Part shown: in pieces, positions 62,978 through 64,000 of the stretch
How positions within the stretch are numbered: the first letter of the stretch is position 1
How the letters are laid out: each line of letters begins with the position of its first letter
Source: JBKQHQ01 sp052148715
Lineage (GTDB): Bacteria; Pseudomonadota; Alphaproteobacteria; Rhizobiales; Xanthobacteraceae
Length of the DNA stretch: 64,000 nucleotides
NCBI GenBank assembly: GCA_052148715.1
Contig: JBKQHQ010000244.1
Coordinates: 76,843 to 140,842 of the forward strand
Direction: 5' to 3'
Translations under genes and position numbers: made by a program
Notes under the pieces: model-generated
The model's input: the letters and a program-made list of their open reading frames with translations, nothing else
Told to the model about the DNA's origin: nothing
The model's database searches: none

Positions 62978-63580
62978 TTACTTCGCGGCCGCGCGGTACA
63001 TTTCCGCCACGTATTCCCAATTCACCAGATGATCGACAAAGGCCTTGAGATAGTCAGGCCGCCGGTTGCGGTAGTCGATGTAATAGGAGTGCTCCCAAAC
63101 ATCGCAGCCGAGAATTGGCTTGCCGCCGTGTACCAAAGGGTTCTCGCCATTGAGCGTCTTCGTCACGACGATCTTGCCGTCCTTGACGGCGAGCCAGCAC
63201 CAGCCCGAACCGAATTGGGTGACGCCCGCCTGGACGAATTCTTCTTTCATCTTGGCAACCGAGCCGAGGTCGGCGACGATCTTCTTCTCCAACTCGCCGG
63301 GGATCTTGTCGCCGCCGCCATGGGGCTTCATCCATTTCCAGAAATGGAGGTGGTTGTAGTGCTGGCCGGCATTGTTGAAGAGGCCCGCATTCTTGCCGAA
63401 CGACCCCTTGACGATGTCTTCGAGGGACTTGCCTTCCCACTCGGTGCCCTTGAGCAGATTGTTGCCGTTGTTGACATAGGCGAGGTGGTGCTTGTCGTGA
63501 TGATATTCCAGGGTTTCACGGGACATGTAGGGCGCCAGGGCGTCGTAGGAATAGGGCAGGTCGGGCAGGGAAAATGACAT
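62978..63580 (-). CDS. sodB: Superoxide dismutase (Fe/Mn family)
   Basis: 200-residue Fe/Mn SOD converting superoxide to O2 and H2O2. Metal ligands: His in HHDKHHLAYV (about residue 27), His in QHYNHLHFWKWM (about 74-79), and Asp/His in LGCDVWEHSYYIDYRNRRPDYLKAF (about 160-164). The iron-type fingerprint includes FNNAGQHYNHLHFW and FGSGWCWL; Mn use cannot be excluded without assay. No signal peptide, so cytoplasmic. AGGAGAG lies 5 bp before ATG 63580. Confidence 0.95.
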   Translation of the reverse strand: MSFSLPDLPYSYDALAPYMSRETLEYHHDKHHLAYVNNGNNLLKGTEWEGKSLEDIVKGSFGKNAGLFNNAGQHYNHLHFWKWMKPHGGGDKIPGELEKKIVADLGSVAKMKEEFVQAGVTQFGSGWCWLAVKDGKIVVTKTLNGENPLVHGGKPILGCDVWEHSYYIDYRNRRPDYLKAFVDHLVNWEYVAEMYRAAAK

Positions 63581-63924
63581 CGGGCTCTCCTCAATCGTGG
63601 GCGACGTCGCCGATCATCCCCATGGACGACCTAACCGGCGGGTCAGAGGCCCTTAATTAGGATGTGGCGGGCAAGGCGGCAACCGTCGCCGGCGTGGAAC
63701 TTCCCGGCTCATCCAGGTGCCGGACCCGGACGGCGCGCGCCTCTTGTGGAACCCGTCCGCACACCTGCCCCTCAGCACGACGGATTTGCTTGCGCTGCCG
63801 GCACCAGACCTGTATTGGCCGGGAGAACAGTTTGATTCTCATGGCTTTATAGGCATATTCTTAATTTTTGCAGGACTTCTCGCGGAGATTCGGCCCATCC
63901 GCAGCCGACCATCCGCGAGGGCGG
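63581..63924. other. Intergenic region upstream of sodB and the terminal gene
   Basis: About 340 bp. It includes the sodB promoter side. A frame open from about 63660 to the window end on the plus strand has GC-rich third positions between about 63717 and 63830 (VPDPDGARLLWNPSAHLPLS) but loses coding-like codon use after 63850 and matches nothing I know. I consider it non-coding or decayed. An AT-rich patch (about 63830-63875) may hold the promoter for the gene at 63925. Confidence 0.4.
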
Positions 63925-64000
63925 GTGAGCGGACAGGTGATGTTTTACCTCTTGCTGATCTCCGGCATCGTCGCGCTGGTCGCCGGCTTCTTCGCGATCC
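63925..64000 (+). CDS. Start of a membrane protein, cut by the window end (partial)
   Basis: From GTG 63925 (or ATG 63940) the frame reads SGQVMFYLLLISGIVALVAGFFAI to the last base: a hydrophobic helix with strongly GC-biased third codon positions, unlike the other two frames here. GAGGGCG lies about 5-8 bp upstream. Only about 25 residues are visible, so no family can be named; it may be an N-terminal membrane anchor or a signal anchor. Confidence 0.4.
   Translation, partial: MSGQVMFYLLLISGIVALVAGFFAI

Noticed and set aside
63717..64000. Open plus-strand frame starting at GTG 63717
   Set aside because: Codon usage is coding-like only over the first part and becomes AT-rich at third positions near the end, where a different frame (63925 on) has coding-like GC bias.

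Overview
The window is 64 kb of GC-rich chromosomal DNA, read here as coming from an alphaproteobacterium of the Hyphomicrobiales (Bradyrhizobium / Rhodopseudomonas / Xanthobacteraceae-like). The lineage call is an inference. It rests on high GC at third codon positions, rhizobial-type families (a TIGR03808-like TAT repeat protein, a TIGR03809-like small protein, DUF6894, a ReAV-type asparaginase), betaine-lipid genes, and a heavy load of ABC/TRAP importers and CoA-dependent aromatic catabolism.

Left part (1-16.8 kb): the end of clpX; a compact six-gene operon hyfB-C-E-F-G-I for a membrane complex related to hydrogenase-4 and complex I, whose large subunit has lost all four NiFe-binding cysteines; btaA-btaB for the betaine lipid DGTS; a five-gene branched-chain-amino-acid-type ABC importer (livG-F-K-H-M) with a hairpin terminator between the binding-protein and permease genes; a small cytochrome c; and an Old Yellow Enzyme.

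Middle (17-31.7 kb): a PAS hybrid histidine kinase and a rhizobial asparaginase (+), then a long minus-strand run. That run holds folP-folB-folK, mutA-mutB (methylmalonyl-CoA mutase), a MntA/HepT-type nucleotidyltransferase-HEPN pair, meaB, a small secreted protein, pyroglutamyl peptidase and a TAT-exported beta-helix protein. The overlaps suggest that folate synthesis, propionyl-CoA metabolism and the TA-like pair are co-transcribed.

31.7-34.3 kb is the least ordinary part. It holds an M20 peptidase, then a gene-poor stretch that hides a 72-residue selenoprotein W/Rdx-family gene with an in-frame UGA in a CxxU motif (33469-33687, minus), a fragment of a VOC-fold gene, and probable insertion-sequence debris.

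34.3-49.5 kb is an aromatic-acid catabolism island with two divergent operons around an AT-rich operator region. The minus arm has a bifunctional flavin monooxygenase/OYE (2-aminobenzoyl-CoA monooxygenase/reductase or salicylyl-CoA hydroxylase type), a ribose-type ABC importer, a gentisate 1,2-dioxygenase and an orphan molybdenum hydroxylase large subunit. The plus arm has an SDR, a MarR regulator, enoyl-CoA hydratase, acyl-CoA dehydrogenase, aryl-CoA ligase and RidA. Together they fit CoA-thioester degradation of anthranilate and/or salicylate.

49.5-64 kb: a divergent PurM homologue, a TRAP transporter lacking its large permease and split by a palindromic repeat element, a SsuABC/TauABC-type importer, an FAD monooxygenase and crotonase, a Rieske dioxygenase (alpha/beta), a class IV aminotransferase, a GT39-like membrane protein, Fe/Mn superoxide dismutase, and the start of a membrane protein cut by the window edge. 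Two copies of a paired REP-like palindrome lie at 37.8 and 55.3 kb. No rRNA, intact tRNA, CRISPR array or complete insertion sequence was seen.
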